Positions 62,595 to 64,000 of a stretch of 64,000 bases of DNA are shown piece by piece. The notes below the pieces were generated by a model, which did no database searches, had not been told where the DNA came from, and was given only the letters and a program-made list of their open reading frames with translations. Source of the DNA: Dyella sp. SG609 (GTDB lineage Bacteria > Pseudomonadota > Gammaproteobacteria > Xanthomonadales > Rhodanobacteraceae); assembly GCF_012275375.1 (NCBI RefSeq), contig NZ_JAAZQJ010000001.1, positions 186,001 through 250,000 on the forward strand. The letters run 5' to 3'. A program made the position numbers and the translations under genes. Numbering within the stretch: position 1 is the stretch's first letter; each line of letters opens with the position of its first letter.

Positions 62595-63566
62595 ATGTCC
62601 CTGCTGCTCGCCATCGGCCTGTCCGCGCTCTCCGCCATCCGCACGTACGACCTGCCTGCGGGCGATGGCCAGCACGTGGCGCTGCATTGCATCGAGCCGG
62701 AAGGTCCGGTCCGCCACGCCGCCTTGTTCGTGCACGGCGCCAGCTTTCCCACCATGCTCGCGGCCGGTTTCGAATTCGCACCGGGCGATTCGTGGATGGC
62801 CTTCATGGCGCGCCGCGGCTTTATCTCCTGCGGGCTGGATTTTCTCGGCTTCGGCGCATCCTCGCGCCCGCCGGCGATGGCCGGTGCCGCCAATGCGGCG
62901 ACGCCGGTGACGCGCGCGCCGGAAGCCGCGCGGCAGATCGCGCTTGCGATGCAGGAGCTGCGCGGCAAGCGCCATCTGGACGTCCATCTGATCGCGCATT
63001 CCTGGGGCACCATTCCCGCCGCCGAATACGCCGCCGAGCATCCCGGCACGCTGGTTTCACTCACCTTGTTCGGACCGGTGGTGCCGACCGGTGCCGCCGA
63101 CAAGCCGGACACCACCGCGTGGTGGAGCATCACCGCGCAGCAGCGCTACCGGCAGCTGCTGTTCGAGCAGGTGCTGCCGAAAGACCTGCGCCTGATCGAG
63201 CCGACGGTGACGCAGCGCTGGGCCGCGGCATTCGATGCCTCGGTGCCGAAGCTGCGCGGCGACGCGCCGGATGCGCTGCGGATTCCTTCGGGGCCGGGCG
63301 CCGATATCGCCCAGGCGCAGGGCGGCCGCTATCCCTATGACGCGGCCAGCATCGCGGCACCGGTGTTCGTGGTGTACGGCGACTACGACACGGTGGTGAA
63401 CGACGCCCAGGCGGCGGACTTCCTGCGCCGCTTCAGCGCCAGCCCGCTGGTCTGGCGCCTGCGTATCGACCACGGCACGCATGTGCTGCACCTGGAGCGC
63501 TATCGCCGTTCGCTCTACCGCAGCGTCGCCGCGTTTATCGATGCGGCGGAAGAGGCGAAGCCGTGA
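62595..63566 (+). CDS. Alpha/beta hydrolase
   Basis: A 323-residue alpha/beta hydrolase. HGAS (48-51) is the oxyanion region, the nucleophile is Ser136 in IAHSWGT, Asp is in YGDYDTVV (about 262) and His in DHGTHVLHLE (about 295). The short N-terminal hydrophobic stretch MSLLLAIGLSALSAI could be a signal peptide or anchor, which is uncertain. Followed with a 4-base overlap (GTGA) by an ABM-type gene, so the two act together or are at least co-expressed. Confidence 0.85.
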   Translation: MSLLLAIGLSALSAIRTYDLPAGDGQHVALHCIEPEGPVRHAALFVHGASFPTMLAAGFEFAPGDSWMAFMARRGFISCGLDFLGFGASSRPPAMAGAANAATPVTRAPEAARQIALAMQELRGKRHLDVHLIAHSWGTIPAAEYAAEHPGTLVSLTLFGPVVPTGAADKPDTTAWWSITAQQRYRQLLFEQVLPKDLRLIEPTVTQRWAAAFDASVPKLRGDAPDALRIPSGPGADIAQAQGGRYPYDAASIAAPVFVVYGDYDTVVNDAQAADFLRRFSASPLVWRLRIDHGTHVLHLERYRRSLYRSVAAFIDAAEEAKP

Positions 63567-63922
63567 TCGCGGTGATCTTCGAAGCGTGGCCGGCGCAAGG
63601 CTGCCGCGAAACGTATCTGGATATCGCCGCCGAGTTGCGGCCCTTGCTGGACGGGATCGACGGCTTCGTGTCGATCGAACGCTTCGAGAGCCTGGCCGAA
63701 CCGGGCAAGCTGCTTTCGTTGTCGTTCTGGCGCGATGAAGAAGCCGTGGCGGCGTGGCGGCGGCAGGAAGCGCATCGCACCGCCCAGGCCGAAGGCCGGC
63801 ACGGAGTTTTGCGCGACTACCGCCTGCGCGTGGCTGGCGTGCTGCGCGACTACGGCTTGGATAATCGTGGGGAGGTGCCGGAGGACAGCCGGCGGTATCA
63901 CGGGGCGGTGACGCGGCTATAG
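63563..63922 (+). CDS. Antibiotic biosynthesis monooxygenase (ABM) domain protein
   Basis: A 119-residue small ferredoxin-like-fold protein. The ABM pattern is clear: FEAWPAQGCRETYLDIAAELRPLL, then DGFVSIERFESLAEPGKLLSLSFWRDEEAVAAWR and HRTAQAEGRHGVLRDYRLRVAGVLRDYG. Members are cofactor-free monooxygenases or haem/polyketide-modifying proteins; many have no assigned substrate. Start GTG 63563 overlaps the TGA of the hydrolase gene. Nothing further is seen to the window end. Confidence 0.88.
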   Translation: MIAVIFEAWPAQGCRETYLDIAAELRPLLDGIDGFVSIERFESLAEPGKLLSLSFWRDEEAVAAWRRQEAHRTAQAEGRHGVLRDYRLRVAGVLRDYGLDNRGEVPEDSRRYHGAVTRL

Positions 63923-64000
63923 CCGGCGCGGGCATTAGGGGGCTCAATTGTTGAGGCCTGAGTATCCATCTGTCGCGTTTTTCTGGAAGAGGCGTCGATT

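Overview
The window is a GC-rich, gene-dense piece of chromosome that looks like a gammaproteobacterium of the Xanthomonadales (Lysobacterales), most likely near Dyella, Luteibacter or Rhodanobacter. This placement rests on a Xanthomonas-style TonB-dependent receptor, the many secreted hydrolases and signal-peptide proteins, the strong GC3 bias, and three families of palindromic intergenic repeats. It is an inference; no 16S or other marker gene is present. No tRNA, rRNA, CRISPR array, insertion sequence or prophage was recognised. About 69 protein genes are called, mostly single genes or 2-4 gene operons, many of them regulator/target pairs.

Layout. 0-6.4 kb: partial gene and a small ORF at the edge, then an aldo-keto reductase/EamA exporter operon divergent from a CGNR regulator, ArsC-type arsenate reductase, beta-lactamase-fold hydrolase, and a haloalkane-dehalogenase-like hydrolase divergent from an HxlR regulator. 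6.5-16.3 kb: Kef-type antiporter, an unknown exported protein facing an AraC regulator, a two-domain DUF1579-like exported protein facing a LysR regulator, a metallo-beta-lactamase-fold protein, an SDR facing an ArsR-like regulator, two small Cys-rich proteins, and another AraC regulator. 16.3-20.1 kb: a tightly overlapping four-gene operon (DUF4331, HupE/UreJ, small membrane protein, DUF4198) that reads as a periplasm/inner-membrane module, perhaps for metal handling, followed by a second DUF1579-like protein. 20.2-28.1 kb: cysteine hydrolase, TonB-dependent receptor, GST/DUF899 operon, and a MarR-isochorismatase-MFS operon. 28.3-37.5 kb: exported unknown protein, mono-haem exported protein, SRPBCC/ArsR operon with a well-defined operator region, secreted creatininase-like protein plus beta-propeller, GIY-YIG protein, YjdM, a tandem pair of paralogous unknowns, a VOC protein, an orphan ExbD and a DUF3014 protein. 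37.9-44.1 kb: Bcr/CflA exporter, ThpR, exported methyltransferase, HDOD protein, LLM oxidoreductase, DUF72 protein. 44.3-51.7 kb: a run of exported proteins (PD40 propeller, serine hydrolase, esterase, DUF3761 protein, CocE/NonD peptidase). 52-64 kb: GyrI-type AraC regulator, MscS-type channel, endonuclease V, AraC/AhpD-like/SLAC1 cluster, RsmC-like methyltransferase with RsuA, SelO, alpha/beta hydrolase and ABM monooxygenase.

Regulatory reading. Several regulator genes seem to be transcribed as leaderless mRNAs: an extended -10 of the form TGN-TAAGAT sits exactly 7 bases before the ATG of two different regulators (2399 and 14318), and near-consensus promoters lie 8-10 bases before the ATG of the EamA and MarR genes. 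Clear palindromic operators overlap promoters of the SRPBCC/ArsR operon (31391-31449) and of the dehalogenase-like gene (5819-5835).

Repeats. Family 1 (GTTGGGGTTCGCC core) occurs at five places just behind stop codons; family 2 (CCGGCGCAGGCCGG core) at two; family 3 (CTCTCCCC/GGGGAGAG hairpins) as two composite clusters. Two of the copies have become part of coding sequence ends (stop codon of the DUF72 gene, last residues of the DUF3014 protein).
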